This document shows, piece by piece, positions 15,769-24,481 of a stretch of DNA of 64,000 bases. Numbering within the stretch: the stretch's first letter is position 1; each line of letters starts with the position of its first letter. A program made the position numbers and the translations under genes. Source of the stretch: WGMI01 sp041739275 (GTDB lineage Bacteria > Bacteroidota > Bacteroidia > Flavobacteriales > Schleiferiaceae); assembly GCA_041739275.1 (NCBI GenBank), contig JBGSOF010000050.1, positions 1 through 64,000 of the forward strand, read 5' to 3'. A model generated the notes under the pieces. The model had not been told where the DNA came from. It saw only the letters and a list, made by a program, of their open reading frames with translations, and did no database searches.

Positions 15769-18081
15769 TTAGTTGGCTCGACCCATCAGGTGAATCGTCC
15801 CCTTGTAGGTTTGATCGATTCCCTCGTCTATGTGCTTGATATGTAGGACATAGAAGTACACCCCATCTTCGATTTCGGTGCCCTCGTTGTTCTTTGTCCC
15901 GTTCCAAGGCAAGCCATTGACGTAGTCGTCGCTTTCGAAGACGAGAGAGCCCCACCGGTGGAAGATCTGAATCTGCGCTTCGTCGTAATCCTCAATGTTT
16001 TGGACGAGGAAGAAGTCGTTTTCGTCGTCTCCGTTCGGAGTAAACACGTTCGGGATGACAATCGGTCGCACCGAGTCCACAGGCGGAGGAACAATGATTG
16101 AATCCGGAGGATCGTAGGACCAAATAAACCAGTTGCTAATCGATGTATAAGTGGTGTCGATGATGCGGAAGGCCTCCACTCTCAAAGCGAACATACCCGA
16201 GTCGAACGTGCGCGTATACAGGAAGTTCGTGTCGATGGTGGGGTTGATTCCCTGACCGCTCACTTGGGTCCAGATGCTGTCGCTCAAATCAGCGTACATC
16301 ACCCGATAGGTCGGATTGTTCCAGCCATTGTAGCGGTTCCAGCGAAGTCTGAAGACATTGGTATCCGCACTCGGCAGAGTGTCGAGGAAAATGGAGGTTA
16401 CATTTCGGCTTTCGTTGTACGACTCCGCATTGATTACGGGAATAATCTTATATCGGTAGTTGCGGCTGTTGACCTCGCCAGGGCCCGTGCTCAAATCTTT
16501 CCACTGAGGGTCGAGTATGGCCTGTTGTCCGTATTTGCTCGCGATGTAATTAAAGCTGGCACCATTGTCGTCTGAGCGCAGAATGTCTACGCGGTCAAAA
16601 AGCGGCACGGGGAAGCTGTTAGTGTCGAGTTCGTACTGAATGCGCGTGCTGAAGTTGGTGTCGACCGTTACGTTTCGCATGTCGAAGGCCGGCTCGAAAC
16701 AACCGCTGACCTTGATCATCATGGTGTAGAACTCGGTAAGCTGGAATCCGCATTTATTGGTGAGGGTATTCCCGTCGTTACCGACTTTGATGTAGAGCAG
16801 ATAATCTCCATTCACCGTCAAGGGTCGATAGAGTTTCAACTGCACTTGATCTGTCGTTTGGGTAACTCCGCAATTGGCGATTACCTCGATCACCGGACGC
16901 GTAATGGTATCGGGGCCCACCAAACGGAAGTCCGTGCCGTCAGGAGAAATAGAGACGCATTGAATGTCGACGTCGAACGAAATGTCGACCAAGCTGTCTC
17001 CGCACACATACCCGATGGTCGGGACGATATAGTCATAGCCCGTGGCTGAATTGGGATTGGGAATCGAATCGTTGCGAATGTATTCCCCGGCCAGAGCGCC
17101 GATCAGATTCCCGCTAATGGTGTCGGTTCCAAATCCGGGCAAGCTGACATCGACCTTGGGCCCGTCTTGCACGCTGGCTTTGCACGTGGCCGCAATCACA
17201 ACCTGCATGTCTCGTTGAGACGATCCGACAAAAATGAAGGCTTGATTCAGAGGGTTAAACCGATACTCTTTGACCTCGACAACTACGACGCAGATTTCTT
17301 GAACATTACCGGTTGTGAATGTGAATGTACCCGTCTTATTATCTACTTGAATTCCACCCGTTCCCGGAGCGGTCGTAATCGGTTGGGTAAAAGTGTAGGG
17401 GGCTACATAGTTGATGTTCACCGGATTAACCCCCAATACAGACTTCGCATTGCCAAAACTGTAGTACACCGAATCACCGTCGGGTTCGATGGTCGCTTGA
17501 GACCACACGAAGAAGTTGTTCAAGCAGAAGGCTTTGGCCGCAGGAGTTACAAACTGGGGAGAAGTATTCTCACCCAAGGTGTTGTTCAGCAGGGCTTCTA
17601 CGTAGGTGCTTTGACCACCGGGCCCGACGAGGTTGTCGATGGCGTTGTTCCGGCAGCACAAGTCCCAAGAAAACTTAAAATTGACACATGTTCCGGGCAA
17701 AGTGGTCACGCCTTTGTACACGTGCAGAGATATGGGCAGATATCCCGGAGTGGTGCTCGAAACACATTCGTCCAAATCGGGAGTGAAATACCCGCCATCT
17801 CCGGCTGCAATTTGTCCCGGGGGAATTGAAATCCTGGTGAGTGTTACCGTAGAATTCGGGTAACACGAAGAACTGATGTCAATGGGTGCCGTCCCACCAA
17901 GTCCCGCTGTAAAAGGCGAATTGTCTCGATAGAGTTTGAGGATAATTTGATATTGCCTCGGAATTCCGGTAGAATCGCCGATGTAGCGATACTGAATCTC
18001 AGCGCCGGCAATGTGCGTGGCCTTGGCCGGGGCAGCATAGGCCAAAGCCAAAAGCAGGAAAAAGCGAAAAAATAACTTCAT
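15769..18081 (-). CDS. Large secreted protein with T9SS type B (CHU_C) C-terminal domain (second)
   Basis: 770 aa. Signal peptide of about 21 residues (LALAYAAPAKA|THIAGAEI). The mature N-terminal domain starts THIAGAEIQYRY and is related to that of the 12447-15146 protein (both THxxGxEIxY-like with Cys-containing repeats). Central Ig/fibronectin-like regions follow. The C-terminal ~90 residues are a CHU_C sorting domain: IPNVFTPNGDDENDFF, FHRWGSLVFES, WNGTKN, GVYFYVLHIK. Predicted T9SS-exported surface protein. The promoter side carries a perfect inverted repeat (18145-18163). Confidence 0.88.
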   Translation of the reverse strand: MKLFFRFFLLLALAYAAPAKATHIAGAEIQYRYIGDSTGIPRQYQIILKLYRDNSPFTAGLGGTAPIDISSSCYPNSTVTLTRISIPPGQIAAGDGGYFTPDLDECVSSTTPGYLPISLHVYKGVTTLPGTCVNFKFSWDLCCRNNAIDNLVGPGGQSTYVEALLNNTLGENTSPQFVTPAAKAFCLNNFFVWSQATIEPDGDSVYYSFGNAKSVLGVNPVNINYVAPYTFTQPITTAPGTGGIQVDNKTGTFTFTTGNVQEICVVVVEVKEYRFNPLNQAFIFVGSSQRDMQVVIAATCKASVQDGPKVDVSLPGFGTDTISGNLIGALAGEYIRNDSIPNPNSATGYDYIVPTIGYVCGDSLVDISFDVDIQCVSISPDGTDFRLVGPDTITRPVIEVIANCGVTQTTDQVQLKLYRPLTVNGDYLLYIKVGNDGNTLTNKCGFQLTEFYTMMIKVSGCFEPAFDMRNVTVDTNFSTRIQYELDTNSFPVPLFDRVDILRSDDNGASFNYIASKYGQQAILDPQWKDLSTGPGEVNSRNYRYKIIPVINAESYNESRNVTSIFLDTLPSADTNVFRLRWNRYNGWNNPTYRVMYADLSDSIWTQVSGQGINPTIDTNFLYTRTFDSGMFALRVEAFRIIDTTYTSISNWFIWSYDPPDSIIVPPPVDSVRPIVIPNVFTPNGDDENDFFLVQNIEDYDEAQIQIFHRWGSLVFESDDYVNGLPWNGTKNNEGTEIEDGVYFYVLHIKHIDEGIDQTYKGTIHLMGRAN

Positions 18082-18144
18082 CGCGGAACAGTCGGTTGGT
18101 GGTTGCGTTGTCCAAAAAGACTACGAGCCGGGAAAATTAAAGAC

Positions 18145-18163
18145 TTTGTGTTCACAACACAAA
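18145..18163. promoter_or_regulatory. Perfect 8-bp inverted repeat between divergent genes
   Basis: TTTGTGTT (18145-18152) and AACACAAA (18156-18163) flank the triplet CAC. The site lies 64-82 bp upstream of the minus-strand surface-protein start and about 125 bp before lepA. Its symmetry and size are typical of a dimeric repressor/activator operator. The protein that binds it is unknown. Confidence 0.45.
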
Positions 18164-18263
18164 CCAATCACCATCTCAATGAGTGAGTGCGCGCTTTACC
18201 CGAGCCTCGAGAGTCGCCTTTTTATAGCTGCGCTCCGAAGACACGGCCTCGATGCGTGAGAAC

Positions 18264-18271
18264 TACTTTTG
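18264..18271 (+). promoter_or_regulatory. -7 promoter element TACTTTTG for lepA
   Basis: Exact TAnnTTTG match, 17 nt before the ATG at 18289. It supports this start over the in-frame ATG at 18187. Confidence 0.6.
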
Positions 18272-18288
18272 CAATCCATCCTCCCTTT

Positions 18289-20085
18289 ATGCGGCACATT
18301 CGGAATTTTTGCATCATCGCCCACATCGACCACGGCAAAAGCACTTTGGCCGATCGCCTGCTCGAATTCACCAAGACGATTACCGACCGAGAGCGCAAGG
18401 ATCAACTGCTCGACGATATGGATCTCGAGCGAGAGCGCGGAATCACGATCAAAAGCCACGCCATTCAAATGGAGTTTGATCACGCCGACGGCGCGTTTAT
18501 TCTCAACCTGATCGACACCCCCGGACACGTCGATTTCAGCTACGAAGTCTCGCGTTCGATCGCGGCTTGCGAGGGTGCATTGCTGATTGTGGACGCCGCG
18601 CAAGGAATTCAGGCCCAGACTATTTCGAATTTATATCTCGCCCTTGAGCACGATTTGGAAATCATCCCCGTGCTCAACAAAATTGACTTGCCGAGCGCCA
18701 ATCCCGAAGAAGTCAAAGACCAGATCGTCGAACTGATTGGCTGCCGACACGAAGACATCATCCCGGCCAGTGCCAAAACCGGTCAGGGCATAGACGACAT
18801 TCTCGATGCTATTGTGCGCCGAATTCCCGCTCCTACAGGCGATGTAGAAGCCCCTTTGCAAGCGTTGATTTTCGACTCTGTCTACAATCCTTTTCGGGGG
18901 ATCGAAGCGTATTTCAGGGTGATGAATGGGCGGATTTCAAAGAATCAGAAAATCCGATTTATGGCCACGGGTCGCTCTTACAACGCAGACGAAGTCGGGG
19001 TGCTCAAACTCACCAAGAGCCCTAGAAATTACATGCAGGCGGGCGATGTGGGCTATTTGATCTCGGGCATCAAAGAGGCCAGCGAGGTCAAGGTGGGAGA
19101 TACCATTACCTCGTTTGAGGCGGGTTCGACCGTGGCCATCGAAGGTTTTGAAGAGGTAAAACCCATGGTTTTTGCGGGGATTTATCCGGTAGATACCGAA
19201 GAATTCGAAGATCTGCGCGCCTCCTTAGACAAGCTGCGGCTCAACGATGCCTCGCTCACCTACGAGGCAGAGTCTTCGGCGGCCCTCGGTTTTGGCTTTC
19301 GCTGCGGCTTTTTGGGAATGCTCCACATGGAAATCATCCAAGAGCGGCTTGAGCGCGAATTCAACATGACGGTCATCACCACGGTGCCGAACGTCAGCTA
19401 TAAGAGTTATTTGAAGTCTGACCCCGACCTGGTGGTGCACGTGCACAACCCGAGCGACTACCCCGACCCTTCGCGCCTCGACCGAATCGAAGAGCCCTAT
19501 ATCCGCGCTCAGATCATTACCAAGAGCGAATACGTGGGCGCCATCATGACACTGTGCATCGAAAAGCGCGGGCAGATCATCAACCAAGTTTACCTGACCG
19601 CCGATCGGGTAGAGATGGGTTTTGAAATGCCCTTGGCCGAGATTGTCTTTGATTTCTACGACAAGCTCAAAACGATTTCGCGGGGCTATGCTTCATTTGA
19701 CTACCACCCGGTAGATTATCGCGCTTCAGACCTCGTCAAGGTGGATATCCTCCTGAACGGAGACCCTGTGGATGCCCTTTCTTTTTTGGTGCACCGCACC
19801 AAGTCTCACGAAATCGGTCGCAAGATGTGCGAAAAGCTCAAGGAGTTGATTCCGAGGCAGCAGTACGTCGTGGCCATACAAGCGGCCATAGGCGTGAAAA
19901 TCGTAGCCAGAGAAACTTTGAGCGCGCTTCGCAAGGACGTCACCGCCAAATGTTACGGGGGAGACATAAGCCGCAAGCGAAAGCTGCTCGAAAAGCAAAA
20001 AGAGGGCAAAAAGCGCATGAGGCAGGTGGGCTCGGTCGAGATTCCTCAACAAGCATTTTTGGCCGTACTTCGACTCAACGACTGA
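18289..20085 (+). CDS. lepA: Elongation factor 4 (LepA), ribosomal back-translocase GTPase
   Basis: 598 aa from the ATG at 18289, the normal LepA length. GTPase motifs are G1 AHIDHGKST, G2 region ERERGITIK, G3 DTPGHVDF, and G4 NKIDLP. They are followed by domains II, III and V and the LepA-specific C-terminal domain (CYGGDISRKRKLLEKQKEGK). It binds stalled or mistranslocated ribosomes and affects translation under stress. An extra 34 codons upstream are open but lie across the promoter element. An outer-membrane protein gene follows. Confidence 0.96.
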   Translation: MRHIRNFCIIAHIDHGKSTLADRLLEFTKTITDRERKDQLLDDMDLERERGITIKSHAIQMEFDHADGAFILNLIDTPGHVDFSYEVSRSIAACEGALLIVDAAQGIQAQTISNLYLALEHDLEIIPVLNKIDLPSANPEEVKDQIVELIGCRHEDIIPASAKTGQGIDDILDAIVRRIPAPTGDVEAPLQALIFDSVYNPFRGIEAYFRVMNGRISKNQKIRFMATGRSYNADEVGVLKLTKSPRNYMQAGDVGYLISGIKEASEVKVGDTITSFEAGSTVAIEGFEEVKPMVFAGIYPVDTEEFEDLRASLDKLRLNDASLTYEAESSAALGFGFRCGFLGMLHMEIIQERLEREFNMTVITTVPNVSYKSYLKSDPDLVVHVHNPSDYPDPSRLDRIEEPYIRAQIITKSEYVGAIMTLCIEKRGQIINQVYLTADRVEMGFEMPLAEIVFDFYDKLKTISRGYASFDYHPVDYRASDLVKVDILLNGDPVDALSFLVHRTKSHEIGRKMCEKLKELIPRQQYVVAIQAAIGVKIVARETLSALRKDVTAKCYGGDISRKRKLLEKQKEGKKRMRQVGSVEIPQQAFLAVLRLND

Positions 20086-20121
20086 TTTAAGCAGGCGCAC
20101 TCGCGAATTCTCAGCCAAACC

Positions 20122-20805
20122 GTGAAACTCATACGCTCCCAAGTTGTATCGATTGCCTTGCTGCTCGGAGTGGCCGGGGCGCTCCAAGCGCAAGAGAGCC
20201 GGATGTATTGGCCGGCCAAAGACCGATTCAATTATTTCTTTTCGACCCCGATCCTTCTCGAAAGTCCGGTCGATCTCGGTTCGAGTGGGTTTTCGAATAG
20301 CCATCAGTTCGATTTGATGACAGAGCGCCGGCTCAACGGTCTTTTGACTTTGGGTTTCGGCTTGGGATATAGTTCGCACAACCTGCACACCGAAATGGCC
20401 ATTGCCACGACTCCCGGCGGTACAGACGTGTTCGGCCTGCTGCCGGATTCTCTGAACTATCAGAGCAATAAGCTCAATTTGAAGTATATAGATCTTCCTA
20501 TTGAACTGCGATTTCGATTTCCCGCCGCAGACAGCCGTTTTATTCGGGCTTATTTCGGATTTCGCTTGGGCTATTGCATCGAATCGTATTCGCGCCTCAC
20601 CACCGAACAAAGCCGGGTAGCCTATTCTCGACTAGCCTCTGTCAATCCTTGGTTGGGTTCGGTCTCCCTGCGCCTGGGCTACGGAATGTTCGGGCTCTAT
20701 GCTTCTTACGGACTCAGCCCCATATTCAGATCAGGTGCGTTGCTCGAAGGCCAATCGCTCGAGCCGATTCGAATGCTTCAGCTCGGAATCAGCATCAGCG
20801 GCTAG
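20122..20805 (+). CDS. Predicted outer-membrane beta-barrel protein
   Basis: 227 aa with a GTG start. A signal peptide of about 24 residues (MKLIRS...GALQAQ) precedes alternating aromatic/hydrophobic strands of the OmpA/PorT-like small barrel type (for example LLTLGFGLGYSSHNLHTEM and FIRAYFGFRLGYC). It ends without the usual terminal Phe (ends SISG). No specific function can be named. It lies 36 bp after lepA on the same strand. Its 3' end overlaps the convergent thioesterase by 11 bp. Confidence 0.7.
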   Translation: MKLIRSQVVSIALLLGVAGALQAQESRMYWPAKDRFNYFFSTPILLESPVDLGSSGFSNSHQFDLMTERRLNGLLTLGFGLGYSSHNLHTEMAIATTPGGTDVFGLLPDSLNYQSNKLNLKYIDLPIELRFRFPAADSRFIRAYFGFRLGYCIESYSRLTTEQSRVAYSRLASVNPWLGSVSLRLGYGMFGLYASYGLSPIFRSGALLEGQSLEPIRMLQLGISISG

Positions 20806-21334
20806 GCGCGTCTTCGCCCGGAAAAAAAAGAGCGCGGAGCTCCGTAGCCTCTTCGGGCTTCATTTTTCCCGACAGGATCAAGGCCAGCTGCCTTCTTCTC
20901 AAGGCTCCGTCAAATCTCTTTTGTTCCAGTTCGGTTTCGGGTTCTACCGCCGGCACTTGTATGGGGTTGCCCAGTTGGTCGACGGCCACAAAAGTGTAGA
21001 TCGCTTCGTTTGCCCTGTGTTTTTTTCCCTGACCGCTTTGGTCTTCAATCAGCACATCGACAAAAATTTCCATCGAACTGTTGAACGCCCGGCTCGGTTT
21101 GGCTTCGAGGGTAACAATGCTGCCCTGCGGTATCGGCAAGTTGAAGGAGACGTGATTGACCGAAGCGGTGACCACGATCCGCCGGCAGTGACGGTGCGCC
21201 GCAATGGCCGCACAGCGGTCCATCCACGAAAGCAGCTGCCCGCCAAAGAGGTTCCCCAAGTTGTTGGTGTCGTTCGGCAAGACGATTTCTGTCATTACCG
21301 TGAGAGATTCTGAGGGCTTGCGCGCTTTCAACAA
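20795..21334 (-). CDS. Acyl-CoA thioesterase, hotdog fold
   Basis: 179 aa with a TTG start. Hydrolyses acyl-CoA to free fatty acid and CoA. The YciA/BFIT-type signature VLPNDTNNLGNLFGGQLLSW is present, with the catalytic Asn/Asp region of the hotdog helix (GGQLLSWMDRCAAIAA). A single hotdog domain covers about residues 8-130; the C-terminal 45 residues are charged and helical. A promoter-like TATCTTCG on the minus strand (21351-21358) ends 16 nt before the TTG, which supports this start. Confidence 0.88.
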   Translation of the reverse strand: MLKARKPSESLTVMTEIVLPNDTNNLGNLFGGQLLSWMDRCAAIAAHRHCRRIVVTASVNHVSFNLPIPQGSIVTLEAKPSRAFNSSMEIFVDVLIEDQSGQGKKHRANEAIYTFVAVDQLGNPIQVPAVEPETELEQKRFDGALRRRQLALILSGKMKPEEATELRALFFPGEDAPSR

Positions 21335-21350
21335 GGACGGGGATTTTGCG

Positions 21351-21358
21351 CGAAGATA
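21351..21358 (-). promoter_or_regulatory. Variant -7 element TATCTTCG for acyl-CoA thioesterase
   Basis: TAnnTTCG variant of the -7 element on the minus strand, 16 nt before the TTG start. The same variant precedes the beta-barrel gene (34909-34916), the LuxR-type regulator (32304-32311) and the SPOR gene (22464-22471). Confidence 0.4.
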
Positions 21359-21412
21359 AAGTTCGAATGCCCCCCGGAGCCGAAGCGGGAGAATCGTTGA
21401 ACTCTTATGAAA

Positions 21413-22459
21413 TCAGTTTGCCCGGTCGAGGATCCAAGCACTTTGCTCAAGCTTTGCTCGAACATCGGCCAATTTCAACTCGGCTTCGGCACGCGTTTCA
21501 AACCCGAGCAGCACCACTCGATGCAAGCCGTTTTCGAGGCTTTGAACTTCGGGACTGAAACCGAAACCGCGCGCCTGTTCCGAAATGCGCCGGGCATTGG
21601 CGGGATCTCGAAACGCACCGACCACCAAGGCCACTTTCGAGACAGTGGTTTCAGCTTGTTCAGAAAACGAGTTTGATTCCGCGACCGGAGGGATTGAGAT
21701 CGTCTCTTCGGCCTCTTTGACTTCTGTTGAAACACGCGCCGTCGGAATCTCTTCTTTTACCTTTCGATCAGACTGTTCAAGCCCTGTGGATGAGGTCTTT
21801 GGAGCATCGGCATGCAATCGATCGGGGGGCAGTGGAATCTCGAAGCCCGAACGACTCTCGGCGAAGGGATTTGATACATCTCGGTGAAGCAACAAACCGA
21901 TGCCCAGGCTGAAACCCAAAAGAGGGACAAAAACAGCGGCGCTTCTCAACTGGGCCGGCTCGATCCATGGAAAGGCCTTTTGTTTCCGCGCTTTGACATG
22001 CGAAGGCACAGCGGCCACAAAGTTTCTTTCGCTCAGGCGAGGGGCGTCCGAACGCATGGCGTGGAACATCCCCAATCCAAAAGAAGAGCGCTCAAAATTC
22101 TCGCCCAGTTCGGGCATAAAAACGGTGCGACCCGCCTCTGAATAGATTCGACCCAGTGGGGATATAACCAAATCCGCACCCGAACCCAGGGCCTCGTTCC
22201 ACAAACGAACTTGAGTGTTGACTCTCGCCGCGGCAAGTTCATAGCTCAATCGGTTGACCCGAGCGACATAATCGATCAACAAACCGTCGTTCGACCGGAG
22301 TAAAGGGTTAAACCCTATGGCTTTGTGTGCAGGGCGAAATACGTGAGTTACCCGATCGACCCCTGCGGGGACTCGATTGGACACGAACCCTCCAAAGCCC
22401 GGAACGACCACACCGTCGTGGCGAAAGAGGAGATCAGCGATGTAATACTCTAAACGCAT
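21413..22459 (-). CDS. HU-CCDC81 and SPOR domain membrane protein
   Basis: 348 aa. The N-terminal ~150 residues match the Bacteroidota HU-CCDC81 modules (YYIADLLFRHDGVVVPGFGGF and following). A single membrane helix lies near 175-192 (SAAVFVPLLGFSLGIGLLL). A low-complexity periplasmic linker (about 195-270) follows, and a SPOR domain at the C-terminus (about 275-348: VALVVGAFRDPANARRISEQ onwards). SPOR domains bind denuded septal peptidoglycan, so this is a probable division-site protein. It is divergent from a GH25 muramidase, and both have promoter elements 4 nt from their start codons. Confidence 0.85.
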   Translation of the reverse strand: MRLEYYIADLLFRHDGVVVPGFGGFVSNRVPAGVDRVTHVFRPAHKAIGFNPLLRSNDGLLIDYVARVNRLSYELAAARVNTQVRLWNEALGSGADLVISPLGRIYSEAGRTVFMPELGENFERSSFGLGMFHAMRSDAPRLSERNFVAAVPSHVKARKQKAFPWIEPAQLRSAAVFVPLLGFSLGIGLLLHRDVSNPFAESRSGFEIPLPPDRLHADAPKTSSTGLEQSDRKVKEEIPTARVSTEVKEAEETISIPPVAESNSFSEQAETTVSKVALVVGAFRDPANARRISEQARGFGFSPEVQSLENGLHRVVLLGFETRAEAELKLADVRAKLEQSAWILDRAN

Positions 22460-22463
22460 ACTG

Positions 22464-22471
22464 CGAATTTA
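22464..22471 (-). promoter_or_regulatory. Variant -7 element TAAATTCG for the SPOR gene (likely leaderless)
   Basis: TAAATTCG on the minus strand ends 4 nt before the ATG at 22459. A TTGG lies about 18 nt upstream in the -33 position. Transcription would begin at the start codon. Confidence 0.45.
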
Positions 22472-22520
22472 AGAATAATCTTGCAACTTCCAATGTCCGG
22501 CGCCTGCTTGTGGGCTGCGC

Positions 22521-22528
22521 TATCTTTA
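22521..22528 (+). promoter_or_regulatory. -7-like element TATCTTTA for the GH25 gene (likely leaderless)
   Basis: TATCTTTA (one mismatch to TAnnTTTG) ends 4 nt before the ATG at 22533, mirroring the divergent SPOR gene in the same 73-bp spacer. Confidence 0.45.
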
Positions 22529-22532
22529 GGCC

Positions 22533-23267
22533 ATGTACTCCGTTTGGCGCGGCTTGAGTGCTTATAGGTTCGTGTTTTTTTTCGGCTTTTTGCCGTTCGT
22601 TTTGGCCTGCCAAAAACAAAGCGAAGCACCCCAGGGCAACGAGAGCATTCGCAAGCCGCGTCAACGTCCGGGAGCTTACTCCATTTGGGGCTTGGATCTC
22701 TCGCACCACCAAGACAGAATCGATTGGGATTTACTCGGAGAAGATCCGCCTCATTTCATTTATTTGAAGGCTACCGAAGGCCGAACTCACTACGATCGCA
22801 AGTATCCCGAATACCGAAAGCGCGCTCGAGCATTGGGCGTGCCCACGGGGGCCTATCATTTCTTTACCTATCGCAGCAGCGGAGCAGATCAGGCGCGCCA
22901 TTTCGCTCAGACCGCCCCTCCGCTTTCGGGCGATCTGCCGCCTGTTTTGGATGTTGAATTCGCGCGGCACATGCCCGATCGGGCCAAAGTCCGAAAAGAG
23001 ATCGACGATTTTATCAAAACGTACGTGGAACTCACGGGGCAGCGTCCGATTCTCTATGCCGGCTGTGTTTATCTGCGCGATTATGTGAGCAGAGAAACTG
23101 CGGGCGATTCTTGGCTCTGGGTGCCGGATTACAAAAAAGAACCCCGCTGTGCCTGGATTTTCTGGCAGAAGTCAGAGACCCACAGGCAGTTGGGAATTGA
23201 AGGAACCGTAGACCTCAACGTGTTTCGGGGAAGTCGAGAAGATCTGGCCGATTTCTGTATCCCTTGA
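22533..23267 (+). CDS. GH25 family lysozyme/muramidase lipoprotein
   Basis: 244 aa. An N-terminal lipoprotein signal ends in the lipobox VLAC (Cys26). The GH25 TIM barrel follows from about residue 47: GLDLSHHQ (first catalytic Asp), IYLKATEG, GAYHFF, and PPVLDVEF carrying the DxE catalytic pair, then ILYAG and FWQKSE. It cleaves the MurNAc-GlcNAc bond of peptidoglycan. As a lipoprotein it is probably anchored in the outer membrane facing the periplasm. It is divergent from the SPOR protein, suggesting a joint role in wall remodelling. Confidence 0.9.
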   Translation: MYSVWRGLSAYRFVFFFGFLPFVLACQKQSEAPQGNESIRKPRQRPGAYSIWGLDLSHHQDRIDWDLLGEDPPHFIYLKATEGRTHYDRKYPEYRKRARALGVPTGAYHFFTYRSSGADQARHFAQTAPPLSGDLPPVLDVEFARHMPDRAKVRKEIDDFIKTYVELTGQRPILYAGCVYLRDYVSRETAGDSWLWVPDYKKEPRCAWIFWQKSETHRQLGIEGTVDLNVFRGSREDLADFCIP

Positions 23268-23291
23268 GCAAGAGGAGCAAGGCGAATTCGA

Positions 23292-24428
23292 TCAGAGTGT
23301 CCCGCGGCTTTCTTGTTCTCGTTCAATCGCCTCGAACAGCGCTTTGAAGTTACCCTTGCCGAAACTCTTGGCGCCCTTTCTCTGAATGATCTCAAAAAAC
23401 AAAGTCGGACGGTCTAAGACGGGCTTGGTGAACAATTGAAGCAAGTATCCCTCGTCGTCTCGGTCGATCAAAATGCCGAGTTCGCGCAAGGGCTCGATGT
23501 CTTCGTCAATGCTTCCTACCCGGTCGAGCACGTCGTCGTAATAGGACGAAGGCACCCTCAAGAATTCCACACCCTGGCTTTTTAACCTGCGAACCGTTGA
23601 AACAATATCGTTCGTGGCCACGGCGATGTGTTGAACGCCCGCGCCGTGATAAAAATCGATGTACTCTTCGATTTGGCTCTTTTTGCGCCCGACGGCAGGT
23701 TCGTTAATCGGAAACTTGATCCGGCCATTGCCGTTGGTCATCACCTTGCTCATCAAAGCGGTGTAGTCTGTAGAAATGTCCTTGTCGTCGAAGGAGACGA
23801 GCTGGGCAAAGCCCATCACTCGGGCATAAAAATCGACCCAAGTGTTCATTTCGTTCCAACCCACGTTCCCCACCATGTGGTCGATGTAGAGAAGTCCTGC
23901 GGGTTCAGCGCGATATTCAGGCTCCCATTTGCGATAGCCCGGAAGAAAGACTCCGGTGTAATTGCCGCGCTCGACAAACACGTGCAGAGTTTCGCCATAG
24001 GTATGAATGGCCGACAACACCACCTCGCCCTCGGTATCTCGGATGCGCATGGGCTCCATGTACGACTTTCCGCCTCTCGAGGTGGTTTCTTTCCAGCTTT
24101 TTTCGGCGTCGTCTACCCAGAGGGCGATCACTTTAACGCCGTCTCCGTGTTGATCGATGTGTCGATTGATCGGTCCTCCCGGCACAAGGGGAGAGGTGAG
24201 CACCAAGCGAATTTTGTCTTGGGCGAGCACGTACGAAACCGACTCGGTGCTGCCCGTTTCGAGCCCCTTGTATGCCAATGGTTGAAACCCCCAAGCCGAC
24301 ATATAATAGTGCGCTGCCTGCTTGGCATTTCCAACGTATAATTCAATGTGGTCGGTGCCGTTGATGGGCAGAAAATCTTCGGCTTGGTCGAAAATCTTCG
24401 GGAGAACTTCGGCGGGCTGAGTATTCAT
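23292..24428 (-). CDS. hppD: 4-hydroxyphenylpyruvate dioxygenase
   Basis: 378 aa from the ATG at 24428 (family about 350-390). Fe(II) enzyme converting 4-hydroxyphenylpyruvate to homogentisate in tyrosine degradation. Two VOC domains are visible, the second containing the metal-site His in GVQHIAVATNDI and the C-terminal Glu in RPTLFFEIIQRKGAKSFG; the first iron His lies in LYIDHMVGNV. An open frame extends 25 codons upstream to a TTG inside hmgA, but family members start as here. It follows hmgA by 53 bp in the same operon. Confidence 0.94.
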   Translation of the reverse strand: MNTQPAEVLPKIFDQAEDFLPINGTDHIELYVGNAKQAAHYYMSAWGFQPLAYKGLETGSTESVSYVLAQDKIRLVLTSPLVPGGPINRHIDQHGDGVKVIALWVDDAEKSWKETTSRGGKSYMEPMRIRDTEGEVVLSAIHTYGETLHVFVERGNYTGVFLPGYRKWEPEYRAEPAGLLYIDHMVGNVGWNEMNTWVDFYARVMGFAQLVSFDDKDISTDYTALMSKVMTNGNGRIKFPINEPAVGRKKSQIEEYIDFYHGAGVQHIAVATNDIVSTVRRLKSQGVEFLRVPSSYYDDVLDRVGSIDEDIEPLRELGILIDRDDEGYLLQLFTKPVLDRPTLFFEIIQRKGAKSFGKGNFKALFEAIEREQESRGTL

Positions 24429-24481
24429 GTCAGAGCTTTTTATTGAAGGCGAGGGAAGATGCAAAGTTCGCGAACTCGAAT

